Numbered from the stretch's first letter, positions 1 to 9,141 are shown. The stretch is DNA of 64,000 nt from Sphingobacterium thalpophilum (GCA_945878525.1 CAMCTU010000001.1:18504-82503); one strand, 5' to 3'. The notes: generated by a model from the letters alone, not told the origin. Made by a program: numbers and translations.

Positions 1-299
1 CTGTTGCGAAAATCTTTTGAACGGGTTTTGTCAATAGAAATATTTCGTGCAATATTAACCATCCAGGTAAATAATCTTCCTTTGTTTGAATCATACGAAG
101 AGAATGAATTCCAGATTCTTATAAAAGTATCTTGTAAGAGATCTTCAGCTATTTCTTCATGCTGAATTATCCTGTAAATAACACCATATAGTGAGGATGA
201 ATACATCTCATATAATGCTTCAGCACCGACATTTTCCTTGTTACGGATAGCCTTTACTAATTCTTCTTCAGTCAGGAATATTTTTGTTTTAAGGCTCAA
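1..299 (-). CDS. ECF-type RNA polymerase sigma factor, N-terminal part (runs off the left edge)
   Basis: This is the start of an extracytoplasmic-function sigma-70 factor, which would direct RNA polymerase to a specific promoter set. It is absent from the ORF track because it is cut by the window edge. The - strand reading gives about 99 residues. These include the sigma region 2 signature around EDLLQDTFIRIW, followed by a tryptophan-containing FTWMVNIARN segment and KTRSKDF at the cut end. A stop codon lies two codons upstream of a TTG, and the next in-frame ATG falls inside region 2, so TTG at 299 is the most likely start. The decayed FAS1 gene lies just upstream on the same strand, an arrangement common in Bacteroidota. 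Regions 3-4 and any partner anti-sigma factor lie outside the window. Confidence 0.85.
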   Translation of the reverse strand, partial: MSLKTKIFLTEEELVKAIRNKENVGAEALYEMYSSSLYGVIYRIIQHEEIAEDLLQDTFIRIWNSFSSYDSNKGRLFTWMVNIARNISIDKTRSKDFRN

Positions 300-400
300 G
301 GCTTAAATATGTTCATCTCAGTTTTTGAACTGATCTACAAATATATAAAAACAAAATTCCCCGCGATTATCTGGGGATTATTTGACATTTTTTTGATTAA

Positions 401-658
401 TTATTTTGATAAAGAATTAATTAAATGAATAAGGCCATTTTTTTGCTTAATTTCTGCAATAGTAACAGTAGCAATGCCTCCATTTTCATTTTTTAGTACA
501 ACATTTTATCGTTCAGCATCGCAGATATTTATCCACCACGCACATTGATGAATACTGATGTTCTATTTCCTGCCTTTATAGCTTTTATTACACCTGCTGC
601 AAGGAATTTTCCGGAAAGTACGTGTTAGGTTAGGATTTTTTGTCAATGTTGCTTTATT
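401..658 (-). pseudogene. Remnant of a FAS1 (fasciclin) domain protein
   Basis: Reading the - strand in shifting frames recovers the C-terminal half of a FAS1 domain. The recognisable pieces are KATLTKN, then GVIKAIKAGN, then NENGGIATVTIAEIKQKNG, then IHLINSLSK and a stop. In intact FAS1 proteins the same order reads roughly LT-xx-LTYHVV ... VIKAIKAGNG ... ATVTIADVxQSNGVIHVID. At least two frame changes and an internal stop break the reading, and the N-terminal half and signal peptide are missing, so this cannot encode a functional protein. It fills most of the 460-base gap between the sigma factor and the first lyase gene. The family identification rests on motif order only. Confidence 0.7.
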
Positions 659-716
659 CCCCTATTCAAAAATATTACTGATGGTATTTCAATATCTTTA
701 ATTTTATAGTTAAATT

Positions 717-730
717 CGGGTACGTACACG
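717..730. promoter_or_regulatory. LacI-type operator, site 1
   Basis: The sequence CGGGTACGTACACG is an imperfect palindrome around a central CG, 32 bases before the ATG of the heparinase-type gene. It is one of eight similar 14-mers in promoter regions of this locus and is close to the consensus CGGGTACGTAMACG. The LacI-family regulator at 42.3 kb is the likely ligand (inference). Confidence 0.7.
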
Positions 731-762
731 ATTCTTATTAATTCCAACATAAATTGCAGATC

Positions 763-3258
763 ATGATTAACAGATTTTTTAAAGTTTTCCTATTCATGGT
801 ATTTCTTATGCCTGCAGTTGTTCACGGACAGCAGAAAGCTCAAAATATAGAAGCTTACATTGCATCTGTTGAACCTTTATTAAAGATATCTCTGACCGAT
901 GTTAAGAATCTGGTACCACTGGGATCGGGTATTTTTTTTATCGGTTGCCCGAATTGTAAGGGAGGTGCTCAGGAGATGGGAATATTAAACTGGGAGCCTG
1001 GAATGGGGGATCAGGTAAAATGTAAATTTTGCAGTATGACTTTCCCAAATGTAAAATACCCAAATAGTGGCGAAAAAGTAATTATTGCACCAAGTGGCGC
1101 AAAACAGGTTTACCGTTATTTTGAGGACGCCAGTGGTACTCAATATTTCTATGAGGCACATGCTTGGTTTGAACGCTGGAAATGGATTCAGCAAATGGCT
1201 GTCCAGCTGTCTCAGGTATGGTTCCAGACAAAAGATCCTGCTTATGGCGACAGGGCTGCAATCATTGCGGGTCGTTTTGCACAGCTGTTTCCTGATTATG
1301 CTATTCGGTACGATTATCCAAATGCTCCCAAGAAGTTTTTTCCTGCAAATCAAAAATGGCCTTATGAAGGTCTAGTTCCTTATCGTGGGGCCAAATGGAA
1401 TTGGTGGGCTTATGGGGATATTCCGGTACAGATTGCCTTAACATACGAAAACTTGCAGAAGGGAGCTTATGACTGGAAGAGAATGGATTCACAAATTGGA
1501 AAGGACACGGACCAAAGAATCGTAAAAGATCTGTTGATTTCGGGCTATGAGTTTACTGCGGCTAACCCTGAAGTTTATACCAATATGTCGCCCGGTATGT
1601 ACAGGGATATGGTAATGGTAGGCCGGATACTTAACAGGCCCGACATGGTTCACGATGGAGTGAATCGCTTCAGGGAATTTTTAAAACTCGGTTTTTTTGC
1701 TGATGGCTGGTGGAAAGAGGGTACTGTTTCTTATCATGATCAGACGATTGGAGGCCTGGAGAGTGTGGCGAAGGCAGCGAAGGGGTATACAGATCCTGTG
1801 GACTTGAATGGGGAGCGTTTTGAAAATCTTGATCTGAGCAATGCTATGCCTTTTTATAAAAGTGCATTAAATGTAAGCCAGCAGGCAGTATTTCCAAATG
1901 GTCACAAACTCCCTCTTAATGATACATGGGCAAACCGGGCTAAACCAGTAAAAGTGGATGGAATTGCTGTATCACGACTGTGGCCATCACTCGGGAATGC
2001 AGCTTTGGCTGCTGGTACCGGAAACGATCAAACTATGCTCAATGTAAACTGGAGTGGTAATTATGGACATTCCCACTTAGACAATGCTTCCATAATCTTA
2101 TTTGCCAATGGGGCTGAATTACTTTCGGATATTGGTTACACACATTCAAAATATCGCGGCTGGACCCTACATACAGCATCACATAATACAGTGGTTATAG
2201 ATCAGAAAGCACAGGATCTGGGCACCTTAGCAAAGCCTGTTACTGGTCGCCTGATGTTTTATGATGATCAGAACCCTCAGGTTAAAGTTATTGATCTTGA
2301 TGCCTCTCCGGCTTATTCTACAGCTGCCCAGTACAGGAGAAGGCTGATATTTGTTCATGCGGCCGAAGGCAAGGATTATGTGATTGACCGGTTTGATGTG
2401 GAAGGTGGACAGACACATGATTGGTTTTTGCATGGTATGTGCGAAGAAGAAGGAAAACTGGTGACCAGCATTTCAATGGATCGGGTGGTTAAAACGCTGG
2501 TACCCGATTGGGGAGGCACTGCTGTACCCATGAACCAGTATGATTCCGATATTATTGGAAAGAAAATTCATGCCTATTCCTATATGAGAGATATTAAGAA
2601 AGGCATAGTAAGTAAACCATGGACTGCAACTTGGAACTATCAAAATTCGGGGCTGCGCACTCATAATATACCCCAAAAAGATACAGAGGTATTTAGTTTT
2701 CGTGCCCCATCGGTTAGGCTCGCAGCCGAGGATGACAATAAACTTGACAATTTTATGCGCCTTGGAATAATGCAAAGGCATACCGGTAGCAAATCTAGTT
2801 TTGTGGCCATTCATGAACCTTTTCAAAGTAAACCATGGATTAAATCTGTTCGTGCCGACAGTGATACCTATCTAATTGATTATGAATTGAATGGTAAAAA
2901 TATTCAGGACAGGATTAACCTGAAAGGAGATGATATTAGTCTTGTTTCGAGTGCGGGTTGGAAATATTCAAAGGGAAAGACAAAGTTGGGGATTTTAAAT
3001 GGAATCAAATACTCAGGAGGAAAGCTTAATCTGGAATTGGATTCATCTCAACCTGATGTTTCCCATGTTCGTTTGGATTTTCCGGATGGATTAAGTTTGT
3101 ATTTTCCAGCCAGAAACGTTTCTGGAAATGTGATTCAATTGGATAATGATCCTGGTTTTTCTATGGATAAGGGTGGAAAACTCCGTTTCTATACCTTTCC
3201 ACATAATGAATATTCAGAACCGATACGTTATACGGTGTTCAGTAAATCCATCCAATAA
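763..3258 (+). CDS. Heparinase II/III-family protein with an N-terminal zinc-ribbon-like insert (exported)
   Basis: Probable periplasmic polysaccharide lyase of the heparinase II/III fold, cleaving uronic-acid-containing glycan by beta-elimination. The ORF track starts at a TTG; the ATG at 763 gives a clean Sec signal peptide (MINRFFKVFLFMVFLMPAVVHG) and is preferred, giving about 831 residues. Around residues 62-90 there is a CPNC ... CKFC pair (C62, C65, C87, C90) that looks like a small zinc ribbon. An alpha/alpha toroid follows, then the heparinase II/III beta-sheet domain with a GHSHLDN motif near residue 435 and ISDIGY-like text after it. Operator site 1 lies just upstream and the next operon starts about 300 bases downstream. 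The polymer cannot be named from sequence. A non-lytic role is possible, but the conserved histidines favour an enzyme. Confidence 0.8.
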   Translation: MINRFFKVFLFMVFLMPAVVHGQQKAQNIEAYIASVEPLLKISLTDVKNLVPLGSGIFFIGCPNCKGGAQEMGILNWEPGMGDQVKCKFCSMTFPNVKYPNSGEKVIIAPSGAKQVYRYFEDASGTQYFYEAHAWFERWKWIQQMAVQLSQVWFQTKDPAYGDRAAIIAGRFAQLFPDYAIRYDYPNAPKKFFPANQKWPYEGLVPYRGAKWNWWAYGDIPVQIALTYENLQKGAYDWKRMDSQIGKDTDQRIVKDLLISGYEFTAANPEVYTNMSPGMYRDMVMVGRILNRPDMVHDGVNRFREFLKLGFFADGWWKEGTVSYHDQTIGGLESVAKAAKGYTDPVDLNGERFENLDLSNAMPFYKSALNVSQQAVFPNGHKLPLNDTWANRAKPVKVDGIAVSRLWPSLGNAALAAGTGNDQTMLNVNWSGNYGHSHLDNASIILFANGAELLSDIGYTHSKYRGWTLHTASHNTVVIDQKAQDLGTLAKPVTGRLMFYDDQNPQVKVIDLDASPAYSTAAQYRRRLIFVHAAEGKDYVIDRFDVEGGQTHDWFLHGMCEEEGKLVTSISMDRVVKTLVPDWGGTAVPMNQYDSDIIGKKIHAYSYMRDIKKGIVSKPWTATWNYQNSGLRTHNIPQKDTEVFSFRAPSVRLAAEDDNKLDNFMRLGIMQRHTGSKSSFVAIHEPFQSKPWIKSVRADSDTYLIDYELNGKNIQDRINLKGDDISLVSSAGWKYSKGKTKLGILNGIKYSGGKLNLELDSSQPDVSHVRLDFPDGLSLYFPARNVSGNVIQLDNDPGFSMDKGGKLRFYTFPHNEYSEPIRYTVFSKSIQ

Positions 3259-3364
3259 TTTTTATCGTAGATTATCAGATGTTTTTATATTTACAGAAAA
3301 ACAAATAATTCTTACAAAAGGTAAATAAATAAAATTTGGATATTTATTTATTATATCTAATTTT

Positions 3365-3378
3365 CGGGTACGTTACCG
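3365..3378. promoter_or_regulatory. LacI-type operator, site 2
   Basis: CGGGTACGTTACCG fits the 14-bp operator family; the ends CGG...CCG are complementary. It lies in the 260-300 base gap between the heparinase-type gene and the PQQ-dehydrogenase-like gene, upstream of the operon 3563-7448. Nothing else recognisable was seen in this gap. Confidence 0.6.
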
Positions 3379-3562
3379 ATGTATAAATTTATCAATATCT
3401 GAGGTGATTTTTTTAATTAAAACGTACTCTTGTAAAGAGAAATTGTTGTTCTGAGCTTAAATCAGAATACTTAAACTAATATTATTTTAATAACAAGCTT
3501 ACTCAATCTGTTTAGGAAAGGGGATGTTAAAAATTACCATATTATACATAATCAAGCAGGGA

Positions 3563-5665
3563 ATGAAGACTAAATTCAATAGACGTTCAACCGTATTATT
3601 TATTTCATTTATTTTATTAGCAGTAAACAGCATGGCTCAGCGTTATCCAGGGCCATTAAGTCCAGAAGAGTCAATGAAGAAACTTAATGTGGCTAAGGGC
3701 TATAAGGTTTCTTTATTTGCATCAGAGCCTCATGTTTTTGACCCGGTATCGCTAGAATTTGACGAACAGGGTAATGCCTATGTGATTGAAATGCCTGATT
3801 ATCCCTATGAGGTTGAACCCGGCAAGGGCCATGGACGTATCCGTATACTGAAAGATACGGATGGTGATGGTAAAATTGATCAGTCGATCATATTTGCTGA
3901 AAATGTAACCGAAGCAACCAGTATGCTGCCATGGAAAGGTGGACTTATCGTGACTGCTGCTCCCAATATTCTTTACCTGAAGGATACCAATGGGGATGGT
4001 ATATCAGATACCAGAGAAATTTTGTTCTCAGGATTTTTTCAGAATAATTCCGAGGCTCAGGTTACCAGTTTGAAATTGGGAATCGATAACTGGATTTACG
4101 CAAATAATCGTGGTCAGAGTGGTAAAGTAGTTTTCGGTAAGACATCGGATGCTAAACCGGTTGAAGTCAGGGGTGCAGACTTTCGCTTCAGACTTGACCG
4201 CGATGTATTTGAGCTTGAGACTGGTCCGGGACAGTTTGGACAAACTATTAACGACTGGGGACATCGGTTTTTTACTGAAAACTCAATTCACTTGCAGCAG
4301 GCAGTTATTCCATGGAGATATACGCACAGGCATGCATATATGCCAAGCACTAAGTTTAACACATCAATTACCGATCATGAAGAAATTATGTTTCAGGAAA
4401 TCCCCCCCGCATATTGGAGAGCAGAACGAAGTGCGCGTAGAAACAGAGTATTCAAAGAAACAAATCTTAAACGAATAGAATGGGCAGAGGATCACTTTTC
4501 TGGGGCCGCCGGAGGAACTATTTATAATGGTGATGCCATGCCAAAGGAATTTTATGGCAACATTTTTACAACAGATGTTTCCGGTAGTTTGATCCACAGA
4601 GATATTTTAAGTCCAAGTGAAATAAGTCCGGTTTTGGTTGCAAAACGTGCAGAATCTGAAAAGAACAGAGAATTTATCTATTCAACTGATACCTGGTTCC
4701 GACCTGTAACATTTTCTGTTGGCCCTGACGGATACTTATATATATTGGATTATTACAGACAGCATATCGAAACACCGGTTTCAATTCCTGATGACCTTAA
4801 AGCTGAAATGGATTTTATGGCGGGTAGTGATATGGGCAGGATTTATCGTCTCCTACCTGAAAATGGTACTTACCAGGGAGTAAAAGTAGATCTGAAAAAT
4901 GCCAGCGGACTTCAATTGGTCGATTATTTGTCTCACAAGAACGGATGGTATCGCAGTAGCGCCCAGCGTCTGTTGCTCGAACGTCAGGATAAAACTGTTA
5001 TTCCAGATGTGATTTCATTGTTTTCAAATAGTCCGGATGCAAGAACAAGACTACACGCACTTTACGTACTTGAAGGTTTGAATGCACTTACAGAAAAGAT
5101 CGTTAAAAAGTCCTTATTGGATCCTGAACCTGGTGTTCGTGAAAATGGTATTATACTTGCTGAAAGATATCCAAAAACAACTAAGCTGTTAATTTCAATG
5201 GTTAATGACCCATCTAAACGTGTTGCTTTACAAGCTGCACTTAGTCTGGGACAGTTTAATGGAAAGAAAGTGATTGAAACTTTGGCTGAAGTAATCAGAA
5301 AATATGGACAGAATGATTGGTTCAGGAGTGCAGTAATAAGCTCTGTACCCGGTTCCTCAGTTGAAATTTTAAATTCACTGGTACAGGATAATCTATTCTT
5401 CAGTAATCAAGAAAGCTGGAAACTTAGTTTCATGCAGGATTTGTCAAATATTATTGGTGCCAGATATAATAAGGAACAGTTTTCAGCTTATTTAAATACG
5501 CTGTCGTCTGGGGCATTATCTGCAGCAGATGTCCAGCAAGCTGCCTTAAAGGGGCTTAAAGCAGGATTAAATAAAAACGAGACTACAAAAGAGCTTGCAG
5601 CCCAGTTAAATCCGGGCACAATAGAAGGAGTGAAAGAAGGATTTCAAAAACTAAGAAAAAATTAG
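3563..5665 (+). CDS. Exported PQQ-dehydrogenase-like beta-propeller (DUF7133 / membrane-bound dehydrogenase type) with HEAT-like C-terminus
   Basis: Periplasmic six-bladed propeller related to soluble glucose/sorbosone dehydrogenases, a family usually proposed to oxidise sugars. The ORF track starts at 3524; the ATG at 3563 places the signal peptide (MKTKFNRRSTVLFISFILLAVNSMA) at the N-terminus and is preferred. The propeller domain (roughly residues 30-430) shows the family's EPHVFDP, calcium-loop-like DTDGDGKID and DTNGDGISD repeats, and WFRPVTFSVGPDG. A helical repeat region with HEAT character follows (NGWYRSSAQRLLLE onward). Unlike the relative at 59235, it has no C-terminal CxxCH haem domain, so electrons would need another acceptor. 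The HiPIP-like gene 40 bases downstream is an obvious candidate. Substrate and cofactor binding are inferred from family only. Confidence 0.75.
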   Translation: MKTKFNRRSTVLFISFILLAVNSMAQRYPGPLSPEESMKKLNVAKGYKVSLFASEPHVFDPVSLEFDEQGNAYVIEMPDYPYEVEPGKGHGRIRILKDTDGDGKIDQSIIFAENVTEATSMLPWKGGLIVTAAPNILYLKDTNGDGISDTREILFSGFFQNNSEAQVTSLKLGIDNWIYANNRGQSGKVVFGKTSDAKPVEVRGADFRFRLDRDVFELETGPGQFGQTINDWGHRFFTENSIHLQQAVIPWRYTHRHAYMPSTKFNTSITDHEEIMFQEIPPAYWRAERSARRNRVFKETNLKRIEWAEDHFSGAAGGTIYNGDAMPKEFYGNIFTTDVSGSLIHRDILSPSEISPVLVAKRAESEKNREFIYSTDTWFRPVTFSVGPDGYLYILDYYRQHIETPVSIPDDLKAEMDFMAGSDMGRIYRLLPENGTYQGVKVDLKNASGLQLVDYLSHKNGWYRSSAQRLLLERQDKTVIPDVISLFSNSPDARTRLHALYVLEGLNALTEKIVKKSLLDPEPGVRENGIILAERYPKTTKLLISMVNDPSKRVALQAALSLGQFNGKKVIETLAEVIRKYGQNDWFRSAVISSVPGSSVEILNSLVQDNLFFSNQESWKLSFMQDLSNIIGARYNKEQFSAYLNTLSSGALSAADVQQAALKGLKAGLNKNETTKELAAQLNPGTIEGVKEGFQKLRKN

Positions 5666-5705
5666 AATATACTGATAAAGAAGTTGACGGGTAGAAATTA
5701 GAAAG

Positions 5706-6089
5706 ATGGAAGAACAAAAATATTCAAGAAGAAGGTTCATTGGTAAGTATGTACTTGCCGGATCACTTGCAATAGGATCAGGACTATTGATTGCAGGTAA
5801 TACAGCTAGAAGTATGGCTAATGAAGGGGACTCAAAAAAACATCCTAAAAACCATCAGCCTTTACAAAAAAATCCTTGTGATGATCTTACCGGGGTTAGT
5901 GCTGATGAAGTTGCAAAACGAAAAAAGCTTGCTTATGTAAACAAAACACCAATTCCGGATAGTCATTGCAGTAATTGTGCACTTTACCTGCCGCCTGCTA
6001 AGGATAAACCATGTGGTGGTTGTATGTTGTTTAAAGGTCCGGTTCGTGCTGAAGGGTATTGTGCTTACTGGGCGCCGGTTAATAATTAG
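5706..6089 (+). CDS. Tat-exported high-potential iron-sulfur protein (HiPIP)-like
   Basis: Small 127-residue periplasmic electron carrier. The N-terminus has a Tat motif (SRRRFIGKYV) and a hydrophobic stretch. The C-terminal domain has cysteines at 88, 91, 106 and 119. The spacing C-x2-C-x14-C-x12-C, ending in GYCAYW, is close to the [4Fe-4S] HiPIP pattern (C-x2-C-x14-16-C-x10-13-GWC). Cys103 and Cys58 are additional. Tat export fits a protein that takes up its cluster in the cytoplasm. It sits between the propeller dehydrogenase and the Rid gene, probably in one operon behind operator site 2, so it is a plausible electron acceptor for the dehydrogenase (inference). Confidence 0.75.
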   Translation: MEEQKYSRRRFIGKYVLAGSLAIGSGLLIAGNTARSMANEGDSKKHPKNHQPLQKNPCDDLTGVSADEVAKRKKLAYVNKTPIPDSHCSNCALYLPPAKDKPCGGCMLFKGPVRAEGYCAYWAPVNN

Positions 6090-6245
6090 GGTAGTATTGA
6101 GTATTGAGTACTGAGACTAAATCCTGATTCATTGAAAAATGAGGATCTGGGACAATGATTAAAGAATAATTGTTATTACCTTTTTTGCAGGATATTTCTG
6201 ACATCAGACATCAGACAACTTATAACTAAAAACAGACAACTAAAT

Positions 6246-7448
6246 ATGAAAGCTCTGATCTGCATTTTTTTCTTATCTCTGGGTTTTTCCTGCTTTGCTC
6301 AGAAAGGGCAACAAATTCAATATTTAGGATCTGCGAATTTTCCGGGAGCTACGGATGCAGTAATTGTTGATGATATACCGCTTGTTCATACTACTCAATT
6401 TTTGCCTTTCGATAAATCCGGTAATATTGTTGGAACCGATGATATCAATACGCAGATCAATCAGGTTTTTTTTAATATTTCATCTTCGTTGAAACAAGCT
6501 GGCTCAAGAATAGATCAAATTGTTAAACTTAATATCTATATCAGGAACTCAAGCCTGATTCCCGCAGTTCAGGAACAGATCAATAAGCGCTTTAAGTCAG
6601 GTAAGCGTCCTGCCTTAAGTTTCGTTGCCGGGGATCTTTCTCATCCTGTTGCATTAATTTCAATGGATGCTATTGCAGTTTCAGCTATAATCAATACGAC
6701 AGGTGTTAATTATCTGATAAATAAGAATTTATCCTCAGCTTCGGATGTTGTACAATCTGCAATTTTACCCGCTGGTCCGGTTGTTTATGTTTCAGGTCAG
6801 GCGGTTATAGGTGAACTTGCAGAAGCAACACGCGGTACATTAGAGCAGCTACAAGCTACACTTGTCTCACTGGGATTGGAGAAAAAGGATATTGTTCAGA
6901 TCAAATCTTTCATCAGACCAATGTCTGACCTGAAAGTAGTAGAGAAGGAGTTTGCTAAATTCTTTAAAGGAAATACTATTCCACCGATGGTTAATGTTGA
7001 ATGGACGAGTAAAGATCCGGTAATTGAAATAGAGCTGATTGCTTCATCTCCAAATATAGGACCTCAACCAGCTCAACAGCTTGATTTTATAACTCCTGCT
7101 GGAATGAAAACTTCACCCGTTTACTGTAAGGTTACCCGGATTAATTATGGGCAAAAGATCTATATATCAGGATTATACGGACAAGTTTCCGGAAATGCTG
7201 ATTCTGAATTGGCATCTATCTTCAATCTAATGGGTGTCATTTTAAAAAACACCGGAAGTGATTTCAGACATCTTGTTAAAGCAACCTATTATGTTAGTAA
7301 TGATGTTCACAGTGCTAAATTAAATGAAATTCGTCCAAAATATTATGACCCGCTTCGTCCGCCGGCTGCCTCAAAAGCTATGGTTAAAGACGTTGGAAAG
7401 CCTGAGGCGGGAATTTCTATTGATATGATTGGGGTTGTGATCAGGTAG
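6246..7448 (+). CDS. Exported protein with three tandem Rid (YjgF/RidA-like) domains
   Basis: 400 residues: a Sec signal peptide (ends CFAQ) and three consecutive Rid-fold units at about 22-145, 150-268 and 275-400. Each has the family pattern of a DxxxQ/SGQ-type strand, a helix with KLNIYIRN, QIKSFIRP or KATYYVSN, and a terminal AI/LI/GV strand. RidA proteins deaminate reactive enamines or imines made by PLP enzymes, using an arginine in the P-A-R-S motif. Here the equivalent positions read RPALSF, PPMVNV and PPAASK, so all three units lack that arginine. Enamine deaminase activity is therefore not supported, and binding or another reaction is as likely. A 156-base gap with short direct repeats precedes the gene; I assign it loosely to the preceding operon. 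Confidence 0.8.
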   Translation: MKALICIFFLSLGFSCFAQKGQQIQYLGSANFPGATDAVIVDDIPLVHTTQFLPFDKSGNIVGTDDINTQINQVFFNISSSLKQAGSRIDQIVKLNIYIRNSSLIPAVQEQINKRFKSGKRPALSFVAGDLSHPVALISMDAIAVSAIINTTGVNYLINKNLSSASDVVQSAILPAGPVVYVSGQAVIGELAEATRGTLEQLQATLVSLGLEKKDIVQIKSFIRPMSDLKVVEKEFAKFFKGNTIPPMVNVEWTSKDPVIEIELIASSPNIGPQPAQQLDFITPAGMKTSPVYCKVTRINYGQKIYISGLYGQVSGNADSELASIFNLMGVILKNTGSDFRHLVKATYYVSNDVHSAKLNEIRPKYYDPLRPPAASKAMVKDVGKPEAGISIDMIGVVIR

Positions 7449-7526
7449 ATAAATTCTATTTTGACTTACATTTATCTTGATAATTCTACCTGTAATCTAT
7501 TGTTTTAATAAAATAGTTTATATATT

Positions 7527-7540
7527 CGGGTACGTAAACG
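7527..7540. promoter_or_regulatory. LacI-type operator, site 3
   Basis: CGGGTACGTAAACG matches the palindromic 14-mer consensus. It lies 149 bases before the preferred ATG of the exported DegT-type aminotransferase. Confidence 0.7.
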
Positions 7541-7689
7541 TTAGTATATATAAAATTTTTATAATAGCAGACTCTTATTAAGCAGAAGGGTTCTCTTTAC
7601 ATATTATCTAGACTACTCTTTTAACCTGAACATTAATTAAAGCTCAAACCTTAGACCAAGGCCGATATTTGAACAGAAAAAAAATAGCC

Positions 7690-9078
7690 ATGAAAAATAA
7701 AAAAACTGATTCATCGAGACGCAAGTTTTTAAAACAGAGCTCTGTGGCTGGGGTAGGGGCTGTGCTGACGATGGGTATGACACCTTCCCTGCTTGCAGGA
7801 AATTTAAACGGTACTGCAAGTCCAGCGATTTTAGGCGGCCCTTCAGCATGGGATAAGTCCAAATGGGTCAAATGGCCTATCTGGATACCTGAAACAGATG
7901 AGAAGCGCGTTCTTGAAGTTCTCAGAAGCGGAATTTGGTCGCGGGCAGGAGTGGTCAATGAGTTTGAAGCTGCCTGGGCGAATGTCAACGGTGCTAAACG
8001 TTGTTTGGTTGTAAATAATGGAACCAATGCTTTGATCATTGCAATGAACCAATTGGATATTAAAGTGGGTGATGAAGTGCTTGTTCCGCCTTATACCTTT
8101 ATATCAACGGTGCAGGCTATTCTTATGAATGGTGCAATGCCGGTGTTTGTGGATATCGATCCTGAAACATATCAGATCGATCCAGCAAAAATTGAAGCAA
8201 AAATAACACCACGTACAAAAGCTATTTTGCCCGTACATATTTTAGGTATGCCCGCAGATATGCCAAGAATAATGGAAATTGCAAAAAAGCATAATCTGTT
8301 TGTGATTGAAGATGCCTGTCAGGCTCCATTGACTGAAGTGAACAATCAAAAAGTTGGCACGATTGGCAATGCGGGTTGTTTTAGCTTTCAAAACTCAAAA
8401 AACATACCGATTGGTGAAGGAGGAGCAATTCTGAGTAATGATGTATCTTTTATGGACCGCTGTGTTTCTTTTCAGAATCTCGGCCTGCCTTTTGGTACCG
8501 CGGTAGGAACATTCAATGCAGGAAGTATAAGGATGGGTACTAAGGTTCGTATTACTGAATATCAGGCAGCAATTGGTTTGGCGCAGTTACAAAGGCTAGA
8601 TGCACAAACCACTGTTCGTGAGGAGAATGCAAAGTATTTAAAATCGAAGATTCAGGATATTCCAGGGATTATTCCATATAAATTATATGATTGTGCAACC
8701 CGGGTTTCATTCCACTTATTTTCATTCAGATATAAAAAGGAGGAATTTAAAGGTTTGTCAAGAAATTCTTTTTTACAGGCCTTACGTGCTGAAGGAGTAC
8801 CATGTTCTGGTGGCTATACACCATTAAATAAGCAGGAATTTCTCAAGGAAGCTTTCGAATCAAAGAATTTTAAAAGGATGTATCACAAGGATATGCTCGA
8901 TTATAATAAATATATGGAGCAAAATCAATGCCCTGAGAATGACCTTTTATGTACCGAAATGGTATGGTTTACTCAAAACCTGCTTCTTGGCAGCAGGGAA
9001 GACATGGATTCAATTGCTTATGCAATCAGTAAGATACAAGCCAGTGCAGAATCTGTTAAAAAATCATTGGAAAAATAA
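7690..9078 (+). CDS. Tat-exported DegT/DnrJ/EryC1/StrS-family PLP aminotransferase-like protein
   Basis: This family uses PLP to transaminate keto-sugars, often nucleotide-linked, and is normally cytoplasmic. Here the ATG at 7690 (the track uses a TTG at 7669) begins a leader with SSRRKFLKQSS and a hydrophobic segment ending SLLAG, a Tat-type signal. The catalytic core follows: GTNALIIAM (phosphate-binding region), VIEDACQA (pyridine-binding Asp) and CFSFQNSKNI..GEGG with the Schiff-base lysine. The core is therefore intact. Tat export would allow PLP to be loaded before translocation. A paralogue with the same odd feature sits at 45035. The enzyme probably acts on a keto-sugar or keto-acid made in the periplasm (inference). 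The propeller gene 63 bases downstream is likely co-transcribed. Confidence 0.8.
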   Translation: MKNKKTDSSRRKFLKQSSVAGVGAVLTMGMTPSLLAGNLNGTASPAILGGPSAWDKSKWVKWPIWIPETDEKRVLEVLRSGIWSRAGVVNEFEAAWANVNGAKRCLVVNNGTNALIIAMNQLDIKVGDEVLVPPYTFISTVQAILMNGAMPVFVDIDPETYQIDPAKIEAKITPRTKAILPVHILGMPADMPRIMEIAKKHNLFVIEDACQAPLTEVNNQKVGTIGNAGCFSFQNSKNIPIGEGGAILSNDVSFMDRCVSFQNLGLPFGTAVGTFNAGSIRMGTKVRITEYQAAIGLAQLQRLDAQTTVREENAKYLKSKIQDIPGIIPYKLYDCATRVSFHLFSFRYKKEEFKGLSRNSFLQALRAEGVPCSGGYTPLNKQEFLKEAFESKNFKRMYHKDMLDYNKYMEQNQCPENDLLCTEMVWFTQNLLLGSREDMDSIAYAISKIQASAESVKKSLEK

Positions 9079-9141
9079 AAAATTAAAAAGAATTTAGGCC
9101 AATGGTATTTTTGGAAATATCTTGCTACAAAATACTACTGC

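Noticed and set aside
353-380. Terminator or operator at CCCC...GGGG near the sigma factor start
   Set aside because: The stem is only about 5 bases with a bulge, with no T run in the relevant direction.
610-626. A possible ninth operator near GTACGTGTTA upstream of site 1
   Set aside because: Too many mismatches in both arms, and it lies inside the FAS1 remnant.
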